DNA of 64,000 nucleotides from Polyodon spathula (taxonomy: Eukaryota > Chordata > Actinopteri > Acipenseriformes > Polyodontidae), in contig NC_054534.1 of assembly GCF_017654505.1 (NCBI RefSeq), forward strand, positions 43,436,226-43,500,225, written 5' to 3'. How positions within the stretch are numbered: the first letter of the stretch is position 1; every line of letters begins with the position of its first letter. The notes beneath the pieces were generated by a model that had not been told where the DNA came from, searched no databases, and saw only the letters and a list, made by a program, of their open reading frames with translations. Shown here one piece after another: positions 1-12,600 of the stretch. The position numbers and the translations under genes are program-made.

Positions 1-379
1 CAAATGGCACGGCTGTATTCTGTCAAAGGTGGTACATGCAGGTGGCCTGTGGCTGTTTTTATAATGTTTTGGACCTGGCAGCCATCAACGCTTTGGTTTT
101 GTACAAGGAGTGCAGCGGCAACACAATCGCTCAGAGGGACTTCATTTTGTAGCTAGCTCTGGAGCTACGGCAGAAACATTTTGATAAAAGACACAATGAC
201 TGGCAAATGCCCCTCAACCTTCAGCCAGAGCTGTGCCCACTAACACATGGAATAAAAGACAATGCCAGGTTGCTAAATACAATAAAAACAGAACTTTTGA
301 TGTCTGCGCCCGTTGTGAAAAGGCAGTATGTGGCAAATGTATAGTAGAAAAGCGTGTTTTCGGTGTAGATTGTACTTAG
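1..379 (+). pseudogene. piggyBac-like transposase, C-terminal relic
   Basis: This is the tail of a piggyBac-type (PGBD/DDE_Tnp_1_7) transposase, entering from outside the window. Translation gives RWPVAVF, then after a shift at about position 60 (one T short) YNVLDLAAINALVLYKECSG and RDFIL, the conserved end of the catalytic domain. A stop (TAG, 150-152) follows RDFIL, and the frame then continues LALELRQKHF. From 299 another frame gives DVCARCEKAVCGKC, the cysteine-rich C-terminal zinc domain typical of piggyBac proteins, ending at a stop at 377-379. With two frame changes and an internal stop the copy is dead. No terminal repeat was recognised downstream. Family assignment is from remembered motifs. 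Confidence 0.8.
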
Positions 380-2670
380 AAAGCTGTAATAGAACTCTGA
401 ACAGACAGACAGAGCCTTTGAACTCTGTTTCACTCAAAGTGCTTTCACATTGCAGAAGTTATGTTATATTTTTGCTTTTTGCTATTTTTATAACTAGTTA
501 TTAATGTTTTATAATTTTCTACACTTGTTTACACAGTTTATAAATCTATTTTATTACAGTTTTTCATGTTTATGTATATGTGCTGTTTTTGAAAAAAATA
601 AGAATTTTTTAATGTTCAATGCAAATATGGAGTTTATGCTATGAAAATGTTATGAATGATGTTCATAAATAAAAATATGAAGTTGTATCCGATAGTTTGT
701 TTTTCATTTTCGCATTGTAGCCGTTTTAAAATGGAGCCGCACATTGTGCAGGTGTGACTTGACTGAATGTTCAATGCTCTGTAGAGCAGAGCGGCCACAA
801 TAGCGATGCTCTCCCTCGCAGCTCCTATAGACACACTAAAAGCTAGCTAAACGCTGCATGGTACTATTAAAACTATAAAGTCAAATAAAAGCGTGCAAAT
901 ACACAAACTAAAACGAAGGGGACAATAATTACAAAAGCAATGTGCAAGATATAAGCACAGGGAAAGAAAACTACCAGAAACAGTGGCTGGCAGCATTCCA
1001 CTTCCTACAATAAATAAAAGAAACCCGGTTTAAAACACTGTTTACATTACTTCAGGAGAGTCCGGAATACTAACATCCAGAGTATATCCGTCGACTCTGT
1101 ATGATATATATTATATACTATTATATATATATATATATATCATTAATATATATATATATATATATATACATATACACAATACAATAAAACCAGAACACCA
1201 GAACCAGAAAAGTACTGCATTTAATGAAGATTTAGAGGGAGCAAAACAATACTGCAACCGGCTTACCTCGTCACAGAGGGAACCACATGAACACAGGTAC
1301 ATCAGTTACCCCTCTCTTTGCTGCACCCTTGCGGTGCCAGTATTTATAATGGCGGCAATACACACCTTGTTTCCACAGTCCCACCCACTACGGTATGAAT
1401 TATTATAAAGACTATTCTTTGCAGTTATAGAGCCAGACTGTACACTGGAGGTTGTGCGAACCGTCTCACAGTCATTGTCATGAGGAGGTGGTGAATGCCT
1501 GTCCTGAAGTGATTAACATATCTTATTGTATATGTTAAGTCAGAGACAATGTGTTACTTGAATTAAAAATGACATTGCATAATGCTTGAAGAGCAACTTG
1601 GCATGGGTATGAACAGTGATATCTTAACTAAGGTGTTATTTTTGTTTAGATTCACTTTGCATCCATTTTGGTTTCAGTCGTCAAATCCCGGTGAAAAGAC
1701 ATGTAGCACAAGCGCTACTCCATTAGAAGGCTTAGCACCTAGTTGACACCCAGGCCATGTTTTATTTCACAATTAACCCTTGAACCCAAATGTATCCGCC
1801 TCTAACAGGTCAAGCCAGTAAGTAGCCAGACTACACCCACTGGGTCATAACCAGAAAAAATATTTATAGATTTTAACTAAGCTCCAAAATTTTTGAAATA
1901 GAGGTTGGTGGTTGATTTGGTTATATTTTATTACACAGTCAAATAAAAACCTAAATATCAAAAACGTGGTTTATATGTCAACATTCAATAAGGCCCAGGT
2001 TCACCTTTTCTCATATGTGAATGTTCCAAAAAAAAAAAAAAAAAGGCAGCCCAGGGCTGTCTTAGATTTAGGCTGCTGTTTCAATGTTTCCCAGGGCCTG
2101 CAATCCAGGACACAGGGCGTATCACATTACTAATGTGGTTATGTAGCTTAATAGACACTCCCATATTCCCACGCGTGCAAAAGGTAAATAGAAAGCTGAA
2201 TGCTGTGCTAGGCAAGATGACAGCGGATCAATATTGTATGATAATTATTTCTACATCATACAATTTTAATTATAAAAAAATATAAAATAAAATAAAAAAT
2301 CTAGCGGGTTAATGTTCAGGTTGTTTCTTTAACATAATATGAGCTGCAGTGCATTCCTAGTTATGGTTAATTACAGAAGTGTACGTCTTTACATTAAAAT
2401 GCTGATCATTTCTTTTAGCTGCTACTTTTACACACAAAATACTGTTCTCATCCAAATATTAAGATCATTGATGCACATGTGAGGGAGAGACCCTCACTAT
2501 AATATTACAATGCCTGTTATTGTGATTATTGTTAATGTTATTCTACTGCTGTTAGAGCTGTGGTTTATGTATCGTGCATGTTGTTGAGCAAAGTGTATTA
2601 AGGTGTATTGCTGTATTTATGGAGCTTCCCTTAATGAAGTTGTCGTTACATGTGGAACAAGAGTTTAGTT
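380..2670. other. Intergenic, AT-rich, no gene seen
   Basis: Short open frames here lack recognisable domains. An interrupted (AT)n tract lies at 1104-1166 and an A-run of about 17 at 2028-2044. I see no RNA gene or complete mobile element. Confidence 0.6.
1104..1166. repeat. (AT)n microsatellite, interrupted
   Basis: Alternating TA dinucleotides with short breaks such as cattaat are read directly from the sequence. Confidence 0.85.
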
Positions 2671-2673
2671 ATA

Positions 2674-3562
2674 CAGTGCCACAGTTTTCATTTTGTTGCT
2701 TTAAAAGCCTGCAGTCATGACACTTTGAAGTAGGAATTAATATGTGTTATATACACAACTAACTCCCCACATTCAAAGCAAAAACAAAAAAGAAAGAAGT
2801 AGATAGATAATTAATATGAACTAAAAAAGGAAAAGTCATGATTGCATTCATCAAAGTATTCAAACCCTTTGCTGTGGCAAATCTAAATTAATTCAGGTGC
2901 ACAAAATGACTTTAACGAGCCACACAATTAGTTGAATGGACTCTGTCTGTGTGCAATATTATTGGTTCTCATGATTTCAGAATAAAATCACCTGTCTCTG
3001 TGAAGTTCCTTGGTCAGGTAGTGAATTTCAAGCAAAGACTCAACCATGAAGACCAAGGAGCTTTCAGGGATAAATTCATTGAAAAGCATAGATCAGGAGA
3101 AGGGTACAAAAAAATAATCAAAATCTCTAAATATCCCTGTGAGCACAGTCTACTCAATAATCAAGAAATGAAAGGTGCATTGTACCACCCAGACACTGCC
3201 TAGATCAGGCCATCCTTCCAAACTGAGCAGTCGAGCAAACAGGAAACTGGTGAGGGATGCCACACTGAGGTCCACAACAACTTTGAAAGAGCTACAGAGT
3301 TCAATGGCTGAGATGGGAGAAAATCTGTATAAGTCAACAACATCCAGAACACTTCACAAAAGCAGCCTGTATGGCAAGGTGGCGAGAAGGAAGCCATCTC
3401 AAAGCCTGCATGTGTGCAAAAATGTGGCAAAAGGTGTTCTGGTCAGACAAGACCAAATTGGAAGCTTTTGGTCTAAATGCCAAGCGTTATGTTTGGTGCA
3501 GACCCAACACAGCACATCTCCCAATCAATACCACCCCTCCTTGGCTTGAGATGCAGTACTGA
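2674..3562 (+). mobile_element. Tc1/mariner-like transposon, 3'-truncated
   Basis: The left end starts CAGTGCC right after a TA dinucleotide (2672-2673), as in Tc1-like elements. Inside, broken frames read as a Tc1 transposase: a helix-turn-helix part around 3030-3370 (KLSSRANRKLVRDATLRST, then a stretch ending KSSLYGKVARRKP) and the first catalytic aspartate in FWSDKTKLEAFG at about 3437-3475. The reading stops after the NTAHLPINTTPP region, so the second aspartate, the final glutamate and the right terminal repeat are missing. Several frame changes separate the pieces. It cannot make an active enzyme. Confidence 0.8.
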
Positions 3563-3569
3563 TGTCATT

Positions 3570-4000
3570 TTACTATGCAGTGCCTTTTAAACCTGTTTTA
3601 CTCTGAAAAAAAAAAAATAAACAGCACATGTAAAATAAACAGTGCGTGTGAAAATAATTTGGACCTGACACAGTAGTGTGAATGGAGTCTAAGGCATGAC
3701 TGCCCCAAACCATGTTGCTCTCTTTGACTCTCAGAACAATTGAAAAGTTTGTGAACAAGAAAAGGCTGTTCAGCCCATCAAATTGGCAGCACAGCACTTG
3801 CCCCTACTTTTTAAAACTTTTACTCTGCTTCAATTTATGTCCTCTTCTATTCACTCTGCTAAATTTGAAGTAGTGTCTTGTGTTTATGATTTTATAGACT
3901 TCAATCAAGTCCCCTCTTTCCCTTGATTGAAGTCTATAAAAGTCTAATTTAACCTTTCCTTAAAGCTCATATCATGAATTTCTGAGATCAGCCTAGCCAT
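3570..4000 (-). mobile_element. CR1-type LINE fragment, ORF2 C-terminus
   Basis: On the minus strand, 3950-3820 reads RGDLIEVYKIIN, then TRHYFKFSRVNRRGHKL. This matches the C-terminal region of the larger CR1-type element in this window (RRLRGDLIQAFKILKGI at 45870-45930). The fragment is short and has no catalytic motifs. The bases just before this motif are replaced by an inverted copy of nearby sequence, giving a perfect hairpin (3891-3940). Related LINE sequence may continue to about 4360, but I cannot support it by protein motifs. Confidence 0.55.
3891..3940. repeat. Perfect 19-bp inverted repeat
   Basis: The arm at 3891-3909 is the exact reverse complement of 3922-3940, with a 12-base pyrimidine-rich spacer between. 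It lies within the CR1-type fragment. Confidence 0.9.
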
Positions 4001-4619
4001 TCATGTACATTTTCAAATGCAATGACGTATTTTTGTAGAAAGGTGATTAAACCTGCACACAGTGTTCTAGCTGGGGTCTAACCATGGCATTGTATAATCT
4101 TAGCATAGACTAGACTTGTATCCCACACTTTTTGCAATATAGCCTAAACTGCTATTTGGCTTTTAATTATCTCACCACATTGGCAATCATTTTAGCCCCA
4201 AAATCCCTTTCAAAGTCTTCATCCCTTATTTCCATCTTAGCCTTTCTGAATTTATATATTGTTTGTGTAACCCTTTGCCTGGAATCCCAGCAAAATGTTT
4301 AATTTAACCATGTTGAGATCACCTGAACCTAGTGGTTCTACTACTTCTAGTTTACATGGCATGTCCTAGTTGTTTATGAACACCATACCTAAAATTGCTC
4401 TCTCCCTTTTTGACACACTAGGTCAGGAAGCAGTCATTTACTGCATCAGTCAATTGAATTTCTACTGTACCACATCCCACAGGATTTCCGCAGTTTATAC
4501 TGGGAAAGCTGAAATCGGTACCACATTCTTGTCCCTACATCCATTTCTAATTTCTTTATATAATAATTTACTATCATTTATATTCTGGCTTGGGGGTCTG
4601 AAGCATATCCATTACACAA

Positions 4620-5340
4620 AACGCCCTGAGCAGGATGACCTCCAGCAACAGGAGCAGCAACAGCGTGCTGATCTCACCCAACTCGGCTCCCCATAGCTAG
4701 GCTTGGCAGATTGCCGGATGGCTCTCCACTGACTCTTCTGCACTACCCAGTCGCTTGTTGGCCCAGATGCTCACCATCCCTGCTGCCATCTCCTGAGCCT
4801 CCTATAGTGTTATCAGGGGGGGGCTTGGCAGACTTCCTGCTGAACCTCCAGTGGCATTTGGGCGTAGGCTTTCTTGATCCATTCGTCTATTGATGCCACT
4901 AGCTCGGCTCAGCTGTTGGCTGCTGCCGAATGGGTGCCGCAGTGCCCTGGTAAGTGTGGCATAGTCCAGTTGCTGCTCAGTGACGAACATCAGGAGACAG
5001 GGCAACGCATCTTCTGTAAGACCACTTTAAACTGGAGGGCTTTTTCGTGCTCTGTCCACACCTCCAGTTGTGTGATCAGCTGAAACTTGGCTTCGAAGGT
5101 GTCCGTCTACCTTCCTGCTGTACTTTCCGAGTTTGCTGAGGGTTCTCCGTCTGATGATCTTCTCTATTATCCCCTCTGATGCTTCCCGCCGGCTGCTTGC
5201 TTCCCGCTGCTCGTCGCCAGCCTTGTCTTTTGCCTGCTCTGGCTCTGCTCTCTGTCTCTTCCTCAGTGAACCGCTCTTGCAGCCACTCTTGGAAAGCACT
5301 GACCTCCACCCGGACAATGGTGGCTCTGGTCACTCTCCCC
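4620..5340 (-). pseudogene. Ty3/Gypsy-like gag relic
   Basis: Read on the minus strand, this GC-richer block gives consecutive pieces of a retrotransposon Gag. From about 5105 down: FEAKFQLITQLEVWTEHEKA, then VTEQQLDYATLTRALRHPFG, then AELVASIDEWIKKAYAQMPL followed by EVQQEVC. The order and motifs (a W-EKA segment, DYATLTRALR.RFG-like, an aromatic-plus-PLEVQQ segment) follow Gypsy-type Gag domains. An upstream charged part (5335-5105) reads QEWLQERFTEEETESRARA and may be the N-terminus. Stops and frame changes split the pieces. No protease, RT or LTR was found beside it. Confidence 0.6.
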
Positions 5341-8090
5341 TCTGGCTCCTTACCTCTTACTCTTTGAGTTCACTCTATCCCACTATAACAATTTCCCGGC
5401 CCAGGCTCCATGTCTCTCCTTTTAGTCCAGATATGTCCCTCGAAACACTTGAATCCCCCACCAAGAGGTCACATATTTGGACATTTTTGCGGCAGCCCCT
5501 GCTCTGTCTCATGCTTCGTGCACACAGTAGCTGCAAACTGTAGGCAGAAGCAGACCATAACACAGCCCGTTAAAATATATTTGTAGATGTAGCCAAATGT
5601 GGCTATATTTACGTAAATGTTGTTAATTATTAATTATAAATTATAACTGATCTCTCCGTATTGGAGAAATCAATTGATATTGTATACATGAATGTGCTAA
5701 TTTGTCCAGACTTCCAGAAAACTTTGACCTGCTCACAGAATCAAAAACAGATAGTGTTTTTGCATTGTCAGCCTGGGTAGCAAAACAAACAACACAAAAT
5801 ACTGCCAGAGTAAAGGTATAGGCATCTCTGCAATACAGCTTTTGATGCATCCTGCACCTGCAGGCTAATAGCCTACTAATTATACAAGGCTCTGTTGTGT
5901 GACAAGCTGGCTTGGTAAACTTTCAATCAAACAAATACAAGTTTAGGGCCTTCCTCCTGTGTGGCTTTTTTTTTTCTTTTCTCACAATTTGCGGTAATCT
6001 GAGACATTGCATGTTTTTGACTCCAGCATTTGAAAGCAAACTGTGGTTCTGTATCAAATGATTCATAATTAGGACAGATGGTGGTGTGATTTATTTTAAG
6101 TGTTTTCTATACTTCATTGTGCTGGTAATTTGTTTAACATTTCAGCTGTCACTTACATTTGTCCAATATTTATTTGTTTATAATTATGTTGTGTATATAA
6201 GTGAACAGTAGCCTAAACAGGACACCACTGGGTGACATTATCTTTCAGTTCAATTACTATATATGTTCAGTAGCAATGGAAGTAACATCATTATTAAGGC
6301 TGTAAAATGAATACTGAATCAATGGTAAAGCAATGGTGTATTCTATTGTCTAAGCCTTACATGGAAAACGGTTAATTCTAGAATTTCAGGTTATGGGACA
6401 AGATCAAAGGCAACAGTAGCATCCTATTAATAATTAACTTTTTGGGAATGTGCAGGCACTTGTGCACTGCTTTCGTTATAATTTATGACCTGCTTTAGAG
6501 CATTAAAGTATGGTACTACCGAAACAAGCATTTTCTGAAAGATTAAACAGAACTGTAGAATGAGTGCTACAGTTTTAGTAGAAAGTAAGTTAGCAAATAT
6601 TTTAGAGTAATTTAAGAATGACAAAGTAGAGAACTTTTAGATTTTATTAATTCTAGAATGTGATGCTATGGCTTTTCAAATAGGTTGGCTCTACCAGCTC
6701 GAGTCTATACTATAGTAAAGGCTTTTTTTTTTGGTACTTAACTGTGGTGACCGCTAAAAACAACTATAAAGATTCGACTGTTAACGACTGAAATTCATTT
6801 CACTGCAATTGGTATACATTGGAGAAAAAAAAATACCCCTCACAAATGAGAAGTTTGGCATTCAGCACTGAATTTGTTATAAATGCAATATATATAATCT
6901 ATAGTATCTGAGACAAAAACACATTGGAAATGTGAAACATGAAGTTATCATAAGTGCCCAGGGAGTTTCTACTTACTTGACTTAGTTAGTAGAAAAAATT
7001 AGGGTGGCCCCTACCGCTTTTACAGTTGTGCCAATTTGCTTTGTGCTGGGCAAGGTTGCCCCAGTGGTTTCTTGAAACTTGACTTGTGTGTTTGATATCT
7101 CCACTTTAAATTGCTGGGCACTTTTGATAACTTGCCTTTTTTTTCATATTTCCAATGTGTTTTGTTTTAGATATAATTTCTTTTTTCACTTAATGGATAA
7201 TAACACACAGATTACGTACAGGAATAGCAAAATTGTTCAACATATATTGAGGCAATACATTGCCATTTTGGATAGGGTAAATTTAAGTAATAGACTAGTC
7301 TGTTGAAAGGTCGACTGAGGCAGAATTGTGGCTTTGAAACTGGCTACAAAGCGGCACGCAAAATTGAGATCAGAGTATGTGAGCGGAGTTGAGCGCTCAT
7401 AAACGTCGCTCCTCTCTCTCTCTTCCTCTTTTGGTGGAGCAGTGTCTTTAGAATTTGAAGGTACAACACATTTTTTGTTTGCTTTACTCATTGGCTTGGT
7501 TTACATGCGGTTGAAAATTGACTCTACAGTCATGACTGTGTGACGTTGTCACGCGAATACATCGTGAAACAACAAAAGGACGTCTTTTTGGCAGCGCGCC
7601 TTTAAGGGCAGGATCAGTCGCTTTCTCACAATAAAAATAGTTGTTAAAACCCATGTAAACTGGAGCAGGAATCATGCTGGTGGCATGTCAGCAGTCAAGA
7701 TCCAGTTTTTCTGACTTAATATCGTGTAATCTCAAGCAGAAATATACATACATACATACATTTGAATGTGAAGACCTTGCTTTACAAATCAGAAAATGAA
7801 TCTTACTAACCATCACCCAAAAGGTACTGTAAGTGTAGGTCATGGATTTAGATAAGGAAAATTATGTACAATATCACAGAAATACAGAGTTCAATAATGC
7901 AGTAAGCCAAACCAAACCCCCATCCACAGCCCTAGGTATTCCCCAGAATATTTCGATACTTGTAGAGTCCAAAAAGGCTGTTTGACAACATAGATCCTAC
8001 TAGCTGATACCATTAGGATTGTCTATCTACAAATTAAATGATTTACTGTATGTTGTGACAGTTTCTCATTCACTTATGACATAATTACAT
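5341..8090. other. No gene seen
   Basis: AT-rich sequence without recognisable coding motifs. There is a small (ATAC)n stretch at 7743-7760. Short open frames have ordinary composition and no homology that I recognise. Confidence 0.55.
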
Positions 8091-8091
8091 G

Positions 8092-9015
8092 TGACAGGAT
8101 AGCGTCACAGCCCAAGGTGTTACCGGCAGGAACTGGAGACTCGGAGAGAAGACACCATCACCTCCACCTCAACCTTTACCTCCACCACCTTCACCCCCAC
8201 CTCCACCTCTACCACCTTCACCTCCACCTCTACCTTCACCTTCACCACCTTCACCTCCACCTCCACCTCCACCTCCACCTCCACCTTGACCTTCACTTTC
8301 ACCTTCACCACTGTCACCTTCACTTTCACCACCTTCACCTCCACCTTCACCACCGTCATCTTCACCTTCAACTCCACCTCCACCTCCACCTTCACCTTCA
8401 CCTCCACCTCCACCTCCACCACCGTCACCTTCACCTTCAACTCCACCTCCATCTTCACCTCCACATCCACCTTCACCTCCACCTCCACCTTCACCACAGT
8501 CACCTTCGCCTCCACCTTCACCACCGTCATCTTCACCTTCAACTCCACCTCCACCTCCACCACCACTTTCACCACTGTCACCTTCACCTCCACCTTCACC
8601 ACTGTCATCTTCACCTTCACCTCCACCTCCACCTCCACCTCCACCTCCACCTTCACCTCCACCTTCACCTCTGTCACCTCCACCTCCACCTTCACCACCA
8701 TCATCTTCACCTTCACCTCCACCTCCACCTTCACCACTGTCACCTTCACCTCCACCTTAACACTGTCATCTTCACCTTCACCTCCACCTCCACCTTCACC
8801 TCCACCTCCACCTCCACCTCCACCTTCACCTCCACCTCCACCTTCACCTTAACTATCCAAACTCCCAAAAACTTATACATGTGGCAACTCCCCAATTACC
8901 ACCAAATTACCTAATTGGGGAATGGCCACACCTGTGATTGTTGGCAGGAACAGATTTAACCCCATCCCTGCCAAATGTATATTCCCACACACTCAATATT
9001 TACAGGAAGGGCTTT
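8092..9015. repeat. LTR-like dispersed repeat with expanded core
   Basis: The left edge (TGTGACAGGATAGCGTCAC at 8092) and the right part (8870-9015: acatgtggcaactccccaat, cctaattggggaatggccac and the following 100 bases) match a second copy at 46454-46860. In that copy the middle holds a TATA box and AATAAA on the minus strand, so the family looks like an LTR. Here the middle is replaced by a (CCACCT/TCACCT) array. It is a damaged copy of the same family. Confidence 0.6.
8147..8850. repeat. Hexanucleotide (ACCTCC/ACCTTC) array
   Basis: About 700 bases built from CACCTC and CACCTT hexamers with occasional CACCACTGTCAC variants. All frames on both strands stay open for long stretches, coding periodic HLHLHL or STFTFT on plus and VEVKVEVK on minus. 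This is a consequence of the hexamer period and is no evidence of a gene. Confidence 0.95.
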
Positions 9016-11899
9016 TTCTCTGCTGCACTAGAGTATCATTTTTATGTAATTTCACCTAGTTCCGTAAAAAATTCCACACTTTAATAGCCACTAAGTAACT
9101 ATGTACAGTATATTAGGCAAAATAACATCCTTAATGTTTGTCCATCACTAAAATTGACTGCATCTAATGATGTGTTTTAAAAAAGAAAAATGAAGATTGA
9201 AGTTATATTTCAATTGAAAGATTTTATGTGCTTTGATGGACTCAATACGGTTCTGCCTTTCAGGAATGTGCCTTTTATAATGATAGAGACTTTTCTGCTC
9301 ATTACCAACAAAACCCCTTATTACTTAACAAGTGCACTGCTGCAACTAAATTAGGAGTTCTTGTTCGAAAAGTATTCCATCTGAAAAGTTTGCCAGTCTT
9401 AATTAATTTAAACAAATTACAGCAATAAAATACATTCTACCAGCCAGGTGCACACTTTTATGCCCACAATGTTCATTCATTTTTAGTACAAATTAATTGT
9501 CAGCTTCTAATACCAACAGCACATCCAATGTTTTACATTTGAAAAAATTGTGTTTATTCTAAATAAAGTAGTGGCAATTACAGGACTAAAGAATATAATT
9601 TCTCATACTTAATGAATATGGAATAAATGGTTCCTAACACAAGTCCAAAAGATGGTTGTCAGCACTGCACAAAGCCATTCTTGTTACCAGTAACTAAGAT
9701 CAGTTTGTCTTGCTAAGAACATAACAAATTCATTATTCTTTGCCTTGAAAAGAAACTACATTTCATTTAGTAGAAGGGCACCATATGCTTACTGGTTTTG
9801 CTTCTTTGTAGATCATCTATTTGTTTTAATTAAATGTCTAAGTGTTTGCCCATTGGGTAACCCTGAGAGACAGATGACGATCCATGCACCATCCATGGTT
9901 GGGTACCCAGACAAGGAAAAAGCATATCACTAGTCTTATTTGATGACATGTTTCTTTGCAAAGACTCAACAGCTACTATACCCTTGTTTTAATTATTAAA
10001 TTTTTATTGAGGACTTTCCTATTCTGACCAAAGATTTACTGAAGCCTTTGTTTCTTCCTACAAACATTTGTGTAATGTCAGTTGCTTACTACATGATCCA
10101 TTAGATTTGTGTAATGTTTGTGGTCCTTACCTTTTCCCATTGTCTCAAGTCTGTGAGGCAGGTTCATTTTACATGTTATCCCAGACTTCGATCACAGCTC
10201 TATGATCTGATGATATTATGTTATAATAGGGATGCAGGTGTTGGATATTATTACTAGGTTGATTACACAATGTATGGCTTGTCTAATTAAATTTAGAGGA
10301 AAGTTCCTTGCTTACACAGATATTTGTTTCGTACTTGCTAAAAGCAAAGTGAAAGCTTTTTAGTTATATTGCTTTTGTAATCATTGAAATGAATATGTTC
10401 CGGTATTCAAGTTACCTTTTGATTCCCATTATTGTATTAGTGTTATAAAAATGTACAGGATGAATTCAGTAACATTATCCACACAATGCCTGAAAAATTG
10501 AAAAGTAATGTCAAGAATGTTTCACCTTTTAATAGCAGCATGCAAGAAAACCGTTGCTTGTAATCTGGGTACACTTCATTATAAACCCTTAGGTGACAAT
10601 CACAATAATTTGTATTAACTTGTATTATATATTATGTACAGAACTAAATGCTGTCTGTTAGTTTTATATAAGCCACTGTAATATATTGCAAGTTTTAAAT
10701 TAATCCATATTTCTTTCATGAGTAAGATCTCTGAGAAGCATTAGCCACTGTTTTACCAGGCTAGCATCCTGGCAACAACTGCAAATTTGTAAAAAGAAAA
10801 AAAAGGTAAAACTACAGATGTTTGAATCAATGTATGCCCCAGATCCATTGTTGCCATAATGGTAATGCTGTCGTCTGCACATGGTAATGTAACTTTTCTG
10901 TAAAAGTGGTTTAAAATAGTTTGCCAACAAAAGGCATGTAAAACTGTCTAGGAAGAAGTTGGATACAGTTGATTTATTATGACCAAAATATATTACTGTA
11001 CCCTATTAACTTACAGAAATGCTTGTTAATTCCACTTAGAAATGACCATGAAGGTCATAATTGTACCTTTTACTGGGGCCATCTTTAACTTTTATTAACA
11101 ATGTATAAATAACAAATCAACAGCCTTAATATTTACCGTGCTTCAGGACATTAAAGACAGCCCGTAATCCTCCAGATGACCTTAAGAGAAGTTTTAATTC
11201 CTCCTATTATGGTTCATTTGCCTTCTGATTCCCAAGCAGTTCTATAATCTCTAGTCATGGGTGCATTTTTATTATTGAATTATTTAAGCTTCTTTTCAAG
11301 GAAAGAAGACATGGAGCAAGGCAGCAGATTTCAATGCAAATTAAAAAGCTTTAGGAGCTCCCCACAGTGAAACGTGATTAAAGTCTGACAGTAAGTAAAA
11401 GGGGCTGCTGGTTTAGAGATGTCTGGCTACTGAATAAGATTGTGTACTCTATTGACCAACTGCCAGGCTAACGAATGATTTTCTGATTTGTTAGGACTGT
11501 TCATGCATGTATCCTTTTATTATATAATATGGGAGAGGACCCAGCATTTTACTAGGAACCTAGAGTTATTGTTTTATAAATTCAGGCTGCCAGTGACTTG
11601 TTTTTCTAATCATCATCATGTAACTGAATACACAGAACTGTCCATTTTATACAACTAATCACAAAAATGTTAAAAAAAGTGCAAAAACAGAGTTTCCAGA
11701 ATAACTTTAGTTGTTGGTTAAATAAAATGTATAGCATACAATTTAAATAGAGAAAAAAAAAAAAAAAAAAAACATGGAATAGTATTTAAATATTTTATTA
11801 ATTAAGGGGAAATATTCATTAAGCATCATCCTTTTTATTTTATTTTTTTTACATAATACACATCTGTTTCATTTTATTTTCATGCTTACTTTGCTTTAG

Positions 11900-12028
11900 G
11901 TTGGGCTGGAATCCGACCCCACTGCTAGCTGTATCTCAGTGTGGTTTGGAGTCGTACCGGGCTTCTGGCCAGATCAGGAAGAAATATTGGCTTTGGGCTA
12001 TGCTGTGATCTATACACATGTTCTGTAA
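11900..12028 (+). other. Candidate terminal exon (weak)
   Basis: A splice-acceptor-like sequence (cttactttgctttag, ending 11899) is followed by an open frame of 42 codons to TAA at 12026-12028. It reads SCISVWFGVVPGFWPDQEE in the middle. AATAAA follows at about 12051. GC content rises above the neighbours. I do not recognise the peptide and no upstream exon was found, so this may be chance or an untranslated exon. Confidence 0.2.
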
Positions 12029-12522
12029 ATTCTTTGCTAGAAAGAAGGGTAATAAATGCTAGAAAAAAAAGAAAGAAATGTTATTTTTAAAGGATGGTTA
12101 AACATTAAGCAGATAATCCAGTCTTACTTAAAACTGATACTATTTCAACTTCCTTTTATTCATGCATGAATATTTATTGAAACAACTAGTCTCATCAGAA
12201 AATTATTGCGCACAACATAACAATCACATTTTTTTTTTTTGTAAAGATGACTTGTATTTATGTAATTACTACTGCTGTGTTTTGAAAATTCCGATAAAAT
12301 TTGGTAATATTCAACACACATAACTCAAAATGTGGTCTAATAAATAGTGTGGTTGGACTAATGTGCATTCAAATTACAAGGTGAGTAGGAATACATTTTA
12401 GCTTCTAAAGTGCAGACTGACAACACTTTATTACACAACTTTCCTTTTGTGCATTGCTGTTGGTCTGTAACCACCAAAATAAAATCCTCATAGTGTTTCA
12501 AAACACACCTTCACTTGTTTTG

Positions 12523-12523
<1 letters not shown>

Positions 12524-12597
<74 letters not shown>
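12524..12597. repeat. (AT)n microsatellite
   Basis: About 37 uninterrupted TA units. Confidence 0.95.

Positions 12598-12600
<3 letters not shown>

Noticed and set aside
4370..4696. 108-codon plus-strand frame
   Set aside because: It overlaps the antisense gag relic and has no domain of its own.
8117..8914. Long His/Leu and Val/Glu/Lys open frames on both strands
   Set aside because: They arise from the hexamer period of the array and have no domain or start context.
9745..9933. 62-codon frame with membrane-like residues
   Set aside because: No homology recognised, no upstream signals, and typical of chance frames in AT-rich DNA.
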